64,000 bases of DNA from Alitta virens. Taxonomy: Eukaryota > Annelida > Polychaeta > Phyllodocida > Nereididae. The position numbers and the translations under genes were made by a program. Below the pieces are notes generated by a model, which saw only the letters and a list, made by a program, of their open reading frames with translations, searched no databases and was not told the origin of the DNA. This document shows positions 37,753 to 49,088 of the stretch, piece after piece. The stretch covers positions 56,391,829 to 56,455,828 of the forward strand of contig OW028573.1 in the NCBI GenBank assembly GCA_932294295.1, read 5' to 3'. How positions within the stretch are numbered: the first letter of the stretch is position 1; the number at the start of each line of letters is the position of its first letter.

Positions 37753-39040
37753 TGAATGACTGCTTCAACTTCAAGCCTAATTTTTTTTTCCAGATACTAT
37801 GTACAGATTTTGCTAGAGGCGATGTAGCAGTGGTCGGGCTTTATCTCTGGTCAAAGAGCTTCTAAGTTGTATGAGCTCAGAACTCTACATTTCATTTTGA
37901 ACAATTATGACTCCATTCCAGAAGCTAAAAAACTTCCTTTGCAATTATTGATTTATTTGGATTTCTATTCTTTATACAAATATTTCATTTATGATGTATA
38001 GTATACTTCGAGTATGACAAATAAATATAATATGATAATTAGGAATTCAGTGCTGAGATTGGCACATAATCAAATATATATGCTATTAGAACATTTGACT
38101 ATTTTGCACGCCAGTAGAAAATGTGCAGTTTGACAGATTAGTGAATTAATCGAGCTACGCCCAGCATACAAGTGACACACTCCACTGCACTGCGAGGGTA
38201 AGTTTACACACTATGGGAGAAGACACCCGTGGCACACCTGTGGACATGAATAACCACTTCATTTTTCAAATTAAAGTCAGGTCCTACTAGATGACCAAGC
38301 ATTTGCTGTTTTCAAGGATTGCACTGTCTTTTGAAGTTTTGTTTTGTATTCTGAATTCAACAATTTTCCAAGCGCCAGCCGACTGATGGTTTGATGCTCC
38401 CAACAAGCTATCATTTCATTTATGATCCCACGAGGCACCTGACCTCTCAACCCAGATTCAAGGGGTATCGCAACCAATCGACAAGATGCCAATAGGGTCA
38501 AACGTAATTAAACATTACAAACCCATTTTTCAAGTCGCATTGTCCCCAACAGCAGTTTTATTGAGGCATAGATGAAACGAGCTATTTAAGAGCACAGGCG
38601 CCCTCCAGCAGTGGCTGGCATGTCAAGACATGGAAAAACAAGTGGAGCACTCGACACCGACAGTCTTGACAATCGAGGTTGTGTCGCCAACTACATCTGC
38701 CCTGCTCTAAATCAGGTCCGGACCGTTACCAGCCCATCAAAGGCCTTCTGGGCCTCAGGGTTTTATCCAATAAGCCCCGCCGGTGCCTCTGCTGCTGGCC
38801 TAAATGACCTACATTCTGTCCGCATTTCTGGCGCAATTGTAATCACACCAAAATATGCATTTAAGTCTTGATGGTACCAAATAATTAGACATCTAAATTA
38901 AGTTCAGCAAGAGCACCGGACCTTTTAATGAAGCCATATAATCCTGCTCAGTGCATGAGAGCGGTACCTTCTTATTATGTATTGACACCGCAATGCCACC
39001 TGGACGGCACCTGTGCTTAGAGGAAGGAATGACAAATTCA
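37753..39040. other. Intergenic stretch between repeat element and RPS12, nothing recognised
   Basis: About 1.3 kb without a conserved exon. Two short ORFs (38277-38501 minus, 38611-38871 plus) have no recognisable domain and weak coding character. Confidence 0.5.
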
Positions 39041-39058
39041 CCAAGATACATTCAGCGC

Positions 39059-39064
39059 TTTATT
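39059..39064 (-). terminator. RPS12: RPS12 polyadenylation signal AATAAA
   Basis: TTTATT on the plus strand lies 30 nt after the RPS12 stop codon, giving the very short 3' UTR usual for ribosomal protein genes. Confidence 0.75.
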
Positions 39065-39093
39065 TGGCTTATTTGGTATTGTATGTTACAGTT

Positions 39094-42000
39094 TTAACGT
39101 TTGGACTTGAAATACTCATTCAGAACATCCAGGGCTTGAGTCTCCTTGCCATAGTCCTGAAAATGAAAGGATAGATTTAGGATACAAGTGAATGCAACAA
39201 AGAATTGTTTATTACTGAATGTGAAGATTGTGAAGAAAAAGGATTTCTTCTCTTATTTCCAGTTGACTAACGTTTTAAGCGAAAGGATCTTTAGTATTAT
39301 CATGTTAATAAAACCTGACAAGCTTTGACATCTTCAGATACTTATAAACAAATTAATTGTGAAGTAATAAAGATATAAAACATATGTACAGTATGTTCAT
39401 CAATCTAATTACAGCGTCAATATTGCCACAAATCAACTAATTACTCCTATGACATTCTGAACAGAGGTAATTACCTTTACAACTACGCAGCTGCAGCCCA
39501 CAACCTTCCTGGCTTTGCCTTCCTTGTCAATCTTGCACAAACCAGACCATTCACCCAGTTTCTTGTTGTCATCAACCTGTTCAAATAAAATCAGAATATA
39601 TTAAATACAAATGAGCTCATATTCCATTCATAAAATAACATGTCATTAAAAGCATATATGTAATGGATATTATCAATATGCAGCAGTCATCAGTCATTGC
39701 AATCCTCATTATTTTAGGGTTATCGGAAGAGGGAGCATAGTTTTTCATCATTGACTGCAAGCATATTCTAAAAACTAGAATGCACATGGGATGTGGGGAG
39801 CTCTGCCCATATCTGCAGAAGACTTAAGATCCCGAATGGGATCGAAACCGCAACATTTCCCGCCACTTTCGCCGGGTAATTCTGTCAACGCCCACCTGGG
39901 GCACTGCAATCGCTCCACCAGCGGGCTGCATTGTGGGCTACGTCCGTGATTCGCGCAACCTTGCTGACTGGGCTTCCCCCGTTACGGGGATTCCATTGAT
40001 GACGTCATACAGACGTCTCTGGCAATGGCGAGAGCTGGGACAAAGTGTAGGACAAAACGGGGGTATGAAATGGCTGTGCGTAGAATAATGGAGCCACAAA
40101 ACACGCTGAACAGATAAAGGAACCTGTAAAAGGGGAATATGTAGCGTTAAACCACGGGATGTAGCGGAAGACGCCATGTAAGTTGTGTTATCACAGATCA
40201 TACAGTTTTCCCCCAAAGGCGACGTTATCTCGCGAGATCGATGTAATAACAAAAACTCTGCCCCTCCGGGGGCAGAGCTAATTACAAGCATCGCCCGAGC
40301 TATATTGATGCTGATGTGAAGATAGAATACCATCAAACCGTTAACCTAAGACAGTATAAATATTTGTGAAATATCTTTGCCAAACTTCACAGATGATTGG
40401 TAGACTAAACCCCTATAGTTAAGATAATAAAGACATGCTTGGAAGGTATTAGGTTTACTTAAATAAATTTCTTTTGAAGTGTTTAGTTGGCTTGGTAATA
40501 CAACACCAGAAATACTAATATTAATGCTGCCTTACTGCATGTGCAATTGTACATGCTCAAAATGACTAAACACCTTTAAAAGCCAGTTTATACTCATTTT
40601 TGGTCAAAATTATGTCACATACATATAAATCACACTTGATAATCTAGAAATGGTGAAACATGACTTGGAAGAGAAATATTAGATCTGTCATCACCTGAAC
40701 CTCAACTGCTTATTCAATCCAATCTGCTGTCAGACGAATGCAGTCCTCATTTCTTGTTCAGAAGAGGGAGCATAAACTATCATCATTAGCAGCAAGTACA
40801 AAACCCTAGGCAATATTTGTTTACCATGTTGGCCATGCAAACATGCTAATATTCTTAAAATTACAAGCATCGCCCGAGCTACAACGATGCTGATGTGAAG
40901 ATAGAATACCATCAAACCGTATTAAATACAAATGAGCTCATATTCCATTCATAAAATAACATGTCATTAAAAGCATACATGTAATGGATATTATCAATAT
41001 GCAGCAGTCATCAGTCATTGCAATCCTCATTATTTTAGGGTTATCGGAAGAGGGAGCATAGTTTTTCATCATTGACTGCAAGCATTGAATCAGGTGCTTA
41101 TCTAACTAACTTAATTATTTATAATAATAAGACCTCAACAGAATGATTCAATATCAATAAGATTGGCCATGCAAACATGCTAATATTCTAAAAACTAGAA
41201 TGCACATGGGATGTGGGGAGCTCTGCCCATAGCTGCAGAAGACTTAAGATCCCGAATGGGATCGAAACCGCGACATTTCCCGCCACTTTCGCCGGGTAAT
41301 TCTGTCAACGCCCACCAGGGGCACTGCAATCGCTCCACCAGCGGGCTGCATTGTGGGCTACGTCCGTGATTCGTGCAACCTTGCTGACTGTGCTTCCCCC
41401 GTTACGGGGATTCCATTGATGACGTCATACAGACGTCTCTGGCAATGGCGAGAGCTGGGACAAAGTGTAGGGCAAAAGGGGGGAATGAAATGGCTGTGCG
41501 TAGAATAATGGAGCCACAAAACACGTTGAACAGATAAAGGAACCTGTAAAAGGGGAATATGTAGCGTTAAACCACGGGATGTAGCGGAAGACGCCATGTA
41601 AGTTGTGTTATCACAGATCATACAGTTTTCCCCCAAAGGCGACGTTATCTCGCGAGATCGATGTAATAACAAAAACTCTGCCCCTCCGGGGGCAGAGCTT
41701 ATTACAAGCATCGCCCGAGCTATATCGATGCTGATGTGAAGATAGAATACCATCAAACCGTTAACCTAAGACAGTATAAATATTTGTGAAATATCTTTGC
41801 CAAACTTCACAGATGATTGGTAGACTAAACCCCTATAGTTAAGATAATAAAGACATGCTTGGAAGGTAATAGGTTTACTTAAATAAATTTCTTTTGAAGT
41901 GTTTAGTTGGCTTGGTAATACAACACCAGAAATACTAATATTAATGCTGCCTTACTGCATGTTGGCCATGCAAACATGCTAATATTCTAAAAATTACAAG

Positions 42001-44362
42001 CATCGCCTGAGCTATAACGATGCTGATGTGAAGATAGAATACCATCAAACTGTATTAAATACAAATGAGCTCATATTCCATTCATAAAATAACATGTCAT
42101 TAAAAGCATACATGTAATGGATATTATCAATATGTAGCGGTCATCAGTCATTGCAATCCTCATTATTTTAGGGTTATCGGAAGAGGGAGCATAGTTTTTC
42201 ATCATTGACTGCAAGCATTGAATCAGGTGCTTATCTAACTAACTTAATTAATTATTTATAAGAATAAGACCTCAACAGAATGATTCAATATCAATAAGAT
42301 TGGCCACGCAAACATGCTAATATTCTAAAAATTACAAGCATCGCCCGAGCTATATCGATGCTGATGTGAAGATAGAATACCATCAAACCGTTAACCTAAG
42401 ACAGTATAAATATTTGTGAAATATCTTTGCCAAACTTCACAGATGATTGGTAGACTAAACCCCTATAGTTAAGATAATAAAGACATGCTTGGAAGGCATT
42501 AGGTTTACTTAAATAAATTTCTTTTGAAGTGTTTAGTTGGCTTGGTAATACAACACCAGAAATACTAATATTAATGCTGCCTTACTGCATGTGCAATTTT
42601 ACATGCTCAAAATGACTAAACTTATTTAAGCCAGTTTATACTCATTTTTGGTCAAAATTATGTCACATACATATAAATTCACACTTGATAATCCAGAAAT
42701 GGTGATACATGACTTGAAGAGAAATATTAGATCTGTCATCACCTGAACCTCAACTGCTTATTCAATCCAATCTGCTGTCAGACGAATGCAGTCCTCATTT
42801 CTTGTTCAGAAGAGGGAGCATAAACTATCATCATTAGCAGCATGTACAAAACCCTAGGCAATATTTGTTTACCTTCATCAGGTTAATTCCATGCTCGGCA
42901 CACAGGGCTTCCACCAACCTCACATACATGGGTTCATCACAGTTGTTAGCCAACACACACAAATAGGCTTGACGTCTGCAAGGAAAAAGACAATACTTAG
43001 TCAATAAATATCTTCATATAGTCACACTGTCAGATACAAAACCAGGTATATTGTGTAAGCCTTGCTCAAGTCCATTTCAAATGAACTAACAAAGTTAATT
43101 ATTCTAGTGTAGGCCATCCCCACCTACGAGAACTGCTGTGAATTTTGCACCAAACTATCATGAATTAGGAGTTGTAAAGCCCAGGCAGTTCTCCATCTAC
43201 AATCCCACTACAGACTTCTACAACAAACACTTTTTACATGGATTCATGGCACTTCATAGCAGATTGTCAATGTTTTCAATCAAAGAATATACTACGATCA
43301 ATGACGAACTTCTACAATGTATATTCGCCGTACTATGAGGTTGTAGAATGCTACAATGTTTTTGAAGCACTTCGAAAATTGGTCGATAGCAGGAAATTCT
43401 TCATTATTTTTGAAAATTGAAAAAATTAAATCCTAAAAATAAGAAAATAACCTACAAAAGCACCTGAGCCATCATCAATTGCCAACTCTCCACCGACTGG
43501 TTGAAAAATTTCAAGGAAGCTTGCATAGGAAAGTATTACATGACTTGGAAAAATGGGGGCGACAAAAAAAAAAAAAAAGCCACTTGTGTCGTTACATCAT
43601 GCTTTATACTCTGAAATTATACCTCTTCAGTGCTATCAGTGGGGTAACATATTGATGATCTTACACCTTCTTGTACATTTAACTGATATTGGCCGTCATA
43701 TAGATTACCTGGTAGCGTTTTTTACATTAAAGATTAAACTCACTTGTCCAAGGCCTTAGCACATTCACGCAGACCACGAGCGAGACCATCGTGGGTCAGA
43801 GCAACTTTGAGCACTTCTTGAAGAGCTGTGTTAATGTCCATAGGTCCACCAGTAGCGCCAGTGGGGACATCATCTCTAAAATCAAATTAGATCACATTAT
43901 TTAAATAGATTCAATTAACATAATAAAGTTAATTGCGGGTTTTTAAAAATCTATAACTGTAAGAGAGATAAAGACAACGTAATCCTTTATTGCTATGAAA
44001 ATGAATTTCAAACTGGTCTCGAAACACAGCAGCTCGCACACATCTGACAGCAGTAACAATGCTATCTTCCAACATATTACAATCATACAATTTCATTGAC
44101 TTATAAACCTTACCGAGAACCCCACATGCAATTCTACAAAGAAATTTATTTAGCAAACACTTATTGAAGTTATTCCGAGTTTCAATGAATTAAGTGCTGT
44201 AACAGCCTCAGAAAACATATATCTACATAATTACCACAAAAGCGATTGTAATTTAACAAATGACGCGGAAAAATGACAGGAGATGGTGTCTAGATTGCAA
44301 AGAAACATGACAGCCATGACAGCTGAACTCATGTGAGATACATACCCTTCCGCGTCAGACAT
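39094..44362 (-). CDS. RPS12: 40S ribosomal protein S12 (eS12), snoRNA host gene
   Basis: A component of the small ribosomal subunit. Minus-strand coding exons are 44362-44346, 43875-43744, 42975-42873, 39576-39475 and 39156-39094, giving 138 residues (human 132). Conserved blocks are seen in every main exon: [61 protein letters not shown] and [15 protein letters not shown] 5' non-coding exon precedes it (donor GTAAGT after 44512; next acceptor TTTTGCAG before 44378). Intron 4 is unusually long (39577-42872) and is made of local duplications carrying five C/D snoRNA copies and two insertions of a 505-bp element. In vertebrates RPS12 also hosts SNORD100. Confidence 0.97.
39683..39758 (-). ncRNA. 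SNORD100: C/D box snoRNA, SNORD100-like, copy A1
   Basis: On the minus strand: terminal stem GCAGTCA, C box ATGATGA (39745-39751), guide GCTCCCTCTT, D' box CCGA (39723-39726, degenerate), C' box ATGAGGA (39703-39709), D box CTGA (39690-39693), closing stem TGACTGC, a perfect 7-bp match. The guide pairs with the conserved 18S segment AGAGGGAGC. The fifth base from D' falls on the G equivalent to human 18S G436, the known SNORD100 target. It is intronic and co-oriented with RPS12, as in vertebrates. Confidence 0.85.
39775..40279. mobile_element. 505-bp inserted element, copy 1, in RPS12 intron 4
   Basis: Insertion is shown by comparison with sibling duplications at about 40860, 41993 and 42330, where the flanks ATATTCTAAAA and ATTACAAGCATCGCC are joined directly. 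The element contains AGCTCTGCCC near its left end and GGGCAGAGCT at its right end. A near-palindrome CTCTGCCCCTCCGGGGGCAG precedes the right end. A 132-codon open frame on the minus strand has no recognisable domain. A GGTTTCGATCCC word recalls a tRNA B box, so a SINE origin is possible. Confidence 0.75.
40724..40793 (-). ncRNA. SNORD100: C/D box snoRNA, SNORD100-like, copy B1
   Basis: On the minus strand: stem CTGCT, C box ATGATGA (40780-40786), guide GCTCCCTCTT, canonical D' box CTGA (40758-40761), C' box ATGAGGA (40744-40750), D box CTGA (40730-40733), closing stem AGCAG. It has the same 18S guide as the A copies but a different sequence before the D box (CTGCATTCGT). All four boxes are intact, making this the best-formed of the five. 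Confidence 0.87.
41004..41079 (-). ncRNA. SNORD100: C/D box snoRNA, SNORD100-like, copy A2
   Basis: Identical in boxes, guide and 7-bp terminal stem to copy A1, from which it lies exactly 1321 bp away. C box ATGATGA, D' CCGA, C' ATGAGGA, D CTGA. Confidence 0.85.
41195..41699. mobile_element. 505-bp inserted element, copy 2, in RPS12 intron 4
   Basis: Same length and nearly the same sequence as the copy at 39775-40279, at the equivalent position of a sibling duplication. Because both copies sit at the same site, this one probably arose by duplication of an already filled segment rather than by independent insertion. Confidence 0.75.
42137..42212 (-). ncRNA. SNORD100: C/D box snoRNA, SNORD100-like, copy A3
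   Basis: Same boxes and guide as A1 and A2, but one substitution in the closing stem (TGACCGC instead of TGACTGC) breaks a base pair. It may be less efficiently processed. Confidence 0.75.
42772..42841 (-). ncRNA. SNORD100: C/D box snoRNA, SNORD100-like, copy B2
   Basis: Same sequence elements as copy B1, 2048 bp away: C ATGATGA, guide GCTCCCTCTT, D' CTGA, C' ATGAGGA, D CTGA, 5-bp stem. It lies 31 nt downstream of the 5' splice site of intron 4 on the coding strand. As the copy nearest the exon, within the last duplicated D segment, it may be the ancestral position. Confidence 0.85.
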
Positions 44363-44511
44363 GTTTGCGGACGTCCTCCTGCAAAACACACGAAATTACA
44401 TATTAGAATAGCTGCTTGGTAATGTTTTCTATCACTTACAGGCGAATTTGAGGCCAGATGCCTATTAAATACTTATAATTTAGACGGATTAATCGGTGAG
44501 ATCGCACTTAC

Positions 44512-44546
44512 AATGATATCCCATAAACACGAAAAGGGAAAGGAAG
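44512..44546 (-). promoter_or_regulatory. RPS12: RPS12 5' non-coding exon with TOP-like start
   Basis: On the minus strand the sequence CTTCCTTTCCCTTTTC begins near 44546 and is followed by a short exon ending at 44512 with donor GTAAGT. A C followed by a pyrimidine tract is the 5' TOP signature of ribosomal protein mRNAs, linking translation to mTOR/LARP1 control. The exact start nucleotide is inferred. Confidence 0.65.
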
Positions 44547-44944
44547 CGGAAACAGGTGCCGGTGACGAAGTCGAATTCGATAGAGGGCGACACTAGCAAA
44601 AACGACATGCACGCCACCACTAATACCAATCATGGGCTGCGCGGCAGCGAACCCTCAGCGAATGGCCCAGCATATAGTCTTGAAGTTATGGATGTATCAG
44701 TCCCTCTTTGTATAAATTAATAAGGGACATTAACAAATGATCCGAGCGCTCGTCACGAGCACCATTGTTCAAGAAACTTGTGCAACAAATGTAGTTGAAC
44801 AACTATAGTATATATAATTAGTAATATATTATCTGTCAGAGACAGAAGGAGCGGAAAGCTTGGATTATATGCTGTCAACACCGTTGAATTGTCTGATGAC
44901 GCTTTGTACAAATTCTGCTAGGGGCGGTCGTGGCTGTATTGCTG

Positions 44945-45209
44945 TACAGTGGCTTGGCTGGGACCTGCCTAAGCGTAAACGCGTTAGGCAGGTCGCCTCT
45001 ACCTATCCCGCATGGCTGATTGGCCAAACACTGAATTTTCTGATTGGCTGTGCTATTTTTAGACTGGGGATCACGTTCCGGTCTAGGCATTTCCAATGTA
45101 AACCATAGAGATGCGCGCGCACGCTACCGGGAGGAATCCCTCCCGGTTAATGGCAGCCCCTACCTGCGTACTGCGTCAGCTAGTCGCAGCGGCCCAGTGA
45201 ATACAGTGG
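44945..45209. repeat. CCAAT-rich repeat, copy 1 (near RPS12)
   Basis: A unit bounded on both sides by TACAGTGG. It contains a near-palindrome built on ACCTGCCTAA and TTAGGCAGGT, then CCCGCATGGCTGATTGG, TTTTCTGATTGGCTGTGC, TATTTTTAGAC and a hairpin ACCGGGAGG-AATC-CCTCCCGGT. It aligns end to end with 52877-53128. GATTGG words are CCAAT boxes and TATTTTTAG is TATA-like, so it could carry promoter activity, but no product is evident. Confidence 0.7.
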
Positions 45210-45539
45210 TGTCCTCTGGTGCAAAGAAACCGTAGCAAAGCGCGTTTTGCGTATAGCATGTCGGTGTTGTTTAACGATTTGAAATCCTTGACAGTTAGCG
45301 CTGAATTGGCAAGTACAACTATTTTAATGCATTAGAACTTGTATATATTTTTAAAATTAAAGATTTAGTGAAAGCCGATTGTTTTACAGCAAACTAAGAT
45401 TTTACAGCAAAGAAAGATTTGCGGCAGCTCCATAGAAATCACGTGCCTGAAAGAGTTTGTGACGCTCCGAAATTTCTCATAGACTAACCAACATTCAACC
45501 TCAATGATTCAAAAACAGATTTACACACACAATACCGGA

Positions 45540-45597
45540 GGAGCGTAAGCTCATGAATTCGGCTGCTTCGCGGCCGAATTCATTCGCTTTCCGCTCC
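45540..45597. other. 58-bp long hairpin
   Basis: Arms GGAGCG...ATGAATTCGGC and GCCGAATTCAT...CGCTCC form a perfect 11-bp inner stem around the loop TGCTTCGCG, plus a 6-bp outer stem. GCTTTCCGCTCC at its right edge is also the exact reverse complement of 44848-44859, so it may be the end of an inverted-repeat element covering 44848-45597. Confidence 0.7.
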
Positions 45598-45684
45598 ATA
45601 AGCCAAAATAAATTTAAGTAGCCACTTGAATTTTCGTCTCAAGTGTTAAATATATATGGGGCGTTAAAAAATTCTTATTTCCCC

Positions 45685-45954
45685 TTAAAAAAAAATATAT
45701 ATATATATGGCAAATAGTAAATCCACCACTTCGCTGTTTATGTCTGCTCCCTCTTCAACCGTGACCATGAATTCAGGCACTGAAACTTTAGTTTTGGCAC
45801 CGACAGGAACATGCCCAAGCACATAGTGACAATTTTGCTTGATATTTTCGTTTAGTTGTCCACATTGTAACAAGTAATTGTAACATTCAACAAGCTTCAA
45901 CAGGGCCTTGTGGCTAAACCCATTTAAGTGTCGTAGAAGGTTTTCAACCACCAA
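45685..45954 (-). other. Protein-like open frame, unrecognised
   Basis: An 89-codon frame on the minus strand reads more like protein than its neighbours: LLRHLNGFSHKALLKLVECY, then VLGHVPVGAKTKVSV and FMVTVEEGADINSEVVDLL, before running into an AT microsatellite. There is no splice partner, start context or domain I recognise. It could be a fragment of a gene or of a decayed transposon. Confidence 0.3.
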
Positions 45955-46894
45955 AACTTCATTGTTGAAAGTTTATTTTTGCATGTCCAGTGCCTAATGC
46001 CGTGGTTCGTCAACATGATGCCTGTTATGTGGACAACAGTGGACAACTGTAACGTGCAACCATGAGCGAGGGGTAGGCAATGCACGAAAAATCTCAGTTA
46101 CCGTATCAAAGATTTCTAAAATGAACAAATAATTAATCTAACATTAGACATATGTATACTAACCATTCATAGACACACAAATGCATGTAGTCCATTGGAA
46201 GGGGGGACATCAAGGCTCAAGTTAAGCTATGTATCCCAACAGGGCCAAGCACCAGACTCAATCAGGACAGTCTACAATCAATTGCCTGCACATTTCAATT
46301 TAAATGCTTCAATTATAAATTTGGATCTTTTTTTTCTTTTTTTTTTCAAATAATTCTAAGGCAAAGCAAATATATGGCAGATATAGGTCTGCAACTCAAA
46401 GAGTTGGGGGGCTTCCATTACCAAGTGCAGAAATCTACAACCAACCATGACAAAGAATTAATATCATGCTTAAAGACAAAAACAAATATATTGTTTTGGC
46501 AAGTGTCTGCTTTTATTTTTTATTGGAGACAAGTGGATAAACCAGATATGCAATTTGTTGATGATACGTACATGATACAACAATTCATATAAATTCTGTG
46601 TATAAATATTTCATGATGCAAGTCGACATTGCAAAATTGGAACATAAATTTATCCAGTTCCCCCAAGATTAACTGAACACATTACACTGTGGCCAGAGGC
46701 AAAGATTCTTTTAATTAAAAAAAATATATATATTTAACATTAATCATTGACAAAGCATATTGACAAAAACTCATTACAGACCATTTTGAGCACATGCATA
46801 TTATCAAGTTAGAAAATTGTCAACTGCCAATTTAATATAATTACCAAAAAAATTATTATAATTACCAAATATTACGGTGAAAAATGCAGGCCTG

Positions 46895-48400
<1,506 letters not shown>

Positions 48401-48707
48401 TCAAAGACAATTGGAAACAACTACCAATTTCAGCTGTGCACCTTAATTGGGTCACTTTTCGCATGGTGCGCCCCCTGGTTGATCTGAACTACTCCCATGC
48501 AAACACGCCACCTAGTGGCAAGTGGCATTGCCAAACACAGCCACACAGGTAGCCTCCTGCAGTTGTCCTCTTTAAGCTTGGCTTGCCTCATCCATGCTGT
48601 ACAAGCAAAACCAGGTCATTGCTAGATAGCTGCCAGGTAATATTATGAAACTTCTGTTAGTCATGCACATTATTTTCAACAATTGCAAACAATTCTTTCA
48701 AATAAAT

Positions 48708-48713
48708 TTTATT
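48708..48713 (-). terminator. GPX4: GPX4 polyadenylation signal AATAAA
   Basis: TTTATT on the plus strand, about 380 nt after the GPX4 stop and beyond the SECIS element, so the SECIS would be kept in the mRNA. Confidence 0.6.
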
Positions 48714-48972
48714 GAAAATTCAAGAAAAAATGAAACTTAACATTATAACAAATATTTTTAAAAAGTTATTGTTAACTGTGTCATCAAAATCTTTTGTAAA
48801 GTATTCATGAGTATAGGTAACGATTATTAAATACAGACAATTACACCACTAAGTTTCAGTAGAATATTCAACAAATCTTCACATTTATCACACAGTGACA
48901 ACAAGTCCATGATTGAGATTAGAATAAATCCATCGGGTTTGGTGATTATCCAGGGACAAAGCACGAGAAAAG

Positions 48973-49017
48973 ATCAAGTGAGACTCAGCACAGAGTGATT
49001 TGAAGTCTCACCATCAT
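48973..49017 (-). promoter_or_regulatory. GPX4: SECIS element in the GPX4 3' UTR
   Basis: On the minus strand: ATGA (49014-49017), then a helix GTGAGACT pairing perfectly with AGTCTCAC, an apical loop beginning AAA twelve bases after the ATGA, and TGAT closing the non-Watson-Crick quartet (48973-48976). This is the order and spacing of a eukaryotic SECIS, needed to read the in-frame TGA as selenocysteine. The flanking lower helix is weak. Confidence 0.85.
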
Positions 49018-49088
49018 AAAGTCCATGACAAACACCTCATCAGATGACATCACTCTAATAACATCTCATTTCATTGTCATCATGTTCT

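Larger units (their letters stand above)
39599..42872. repeat. Local segmental duplications filling RPS12 intron 4
   Basis: Segment A (begins ATTAAATACAAATGAGCTC) occurs at about 39599, 40918 and 42052. Segment D (begins TTAACCTAAGACAG) occurs at 40341 (about 480 bp), 41761 (truncated at about 200 bp) and 42391 (about 480 bp). A short linker with an AGCATCG...CGATGCT stem-loop occurs five times. Each A segment and each full D segment contains one C/D snoRNA. Copies differ by a few percent, so the duplications are recent. Confidence 0.9.
44547..46894. other. Intergenic region between RPS12 and adenylate kinase
   Basis: Contains the RPS12 promoter, the CCAAT-rich repeat copy (44945-45209), a long hairpin (45540-45597), a protein-like open frame (45685-45954, minus) and, from about 46 kb on, AT-rich sequence that probably includes the adenylate kinase 3' UTR. 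At 44637-44668 the phrase CAGCGAACCCTCAGCGAAT resembles the terminal repeat of the large element at 56585. Confidence 0.55.

Noticed and set aside
39334..39403. Possible C/D snoRNA in RPS12 intron 5 (TTGATGA and CTGA 60 nt apart)
   Set aside because: No closing stem, no C'/D' pair and no guide to a conserved rRNA segment.
39938..41756. Two near-identical 132-codon ORFs on the minus strand as a duplicated gene
   Set aside because: They lie inside the two copies of the 505-bp insert within an RPS12 intron, show no domain and are explained by duplication of the element.
43470..43480. TGATGATGG in RPS12 intron 3 as a snoRNA C box
   Set aside because: No D box within a plausible distance on the coding strand.
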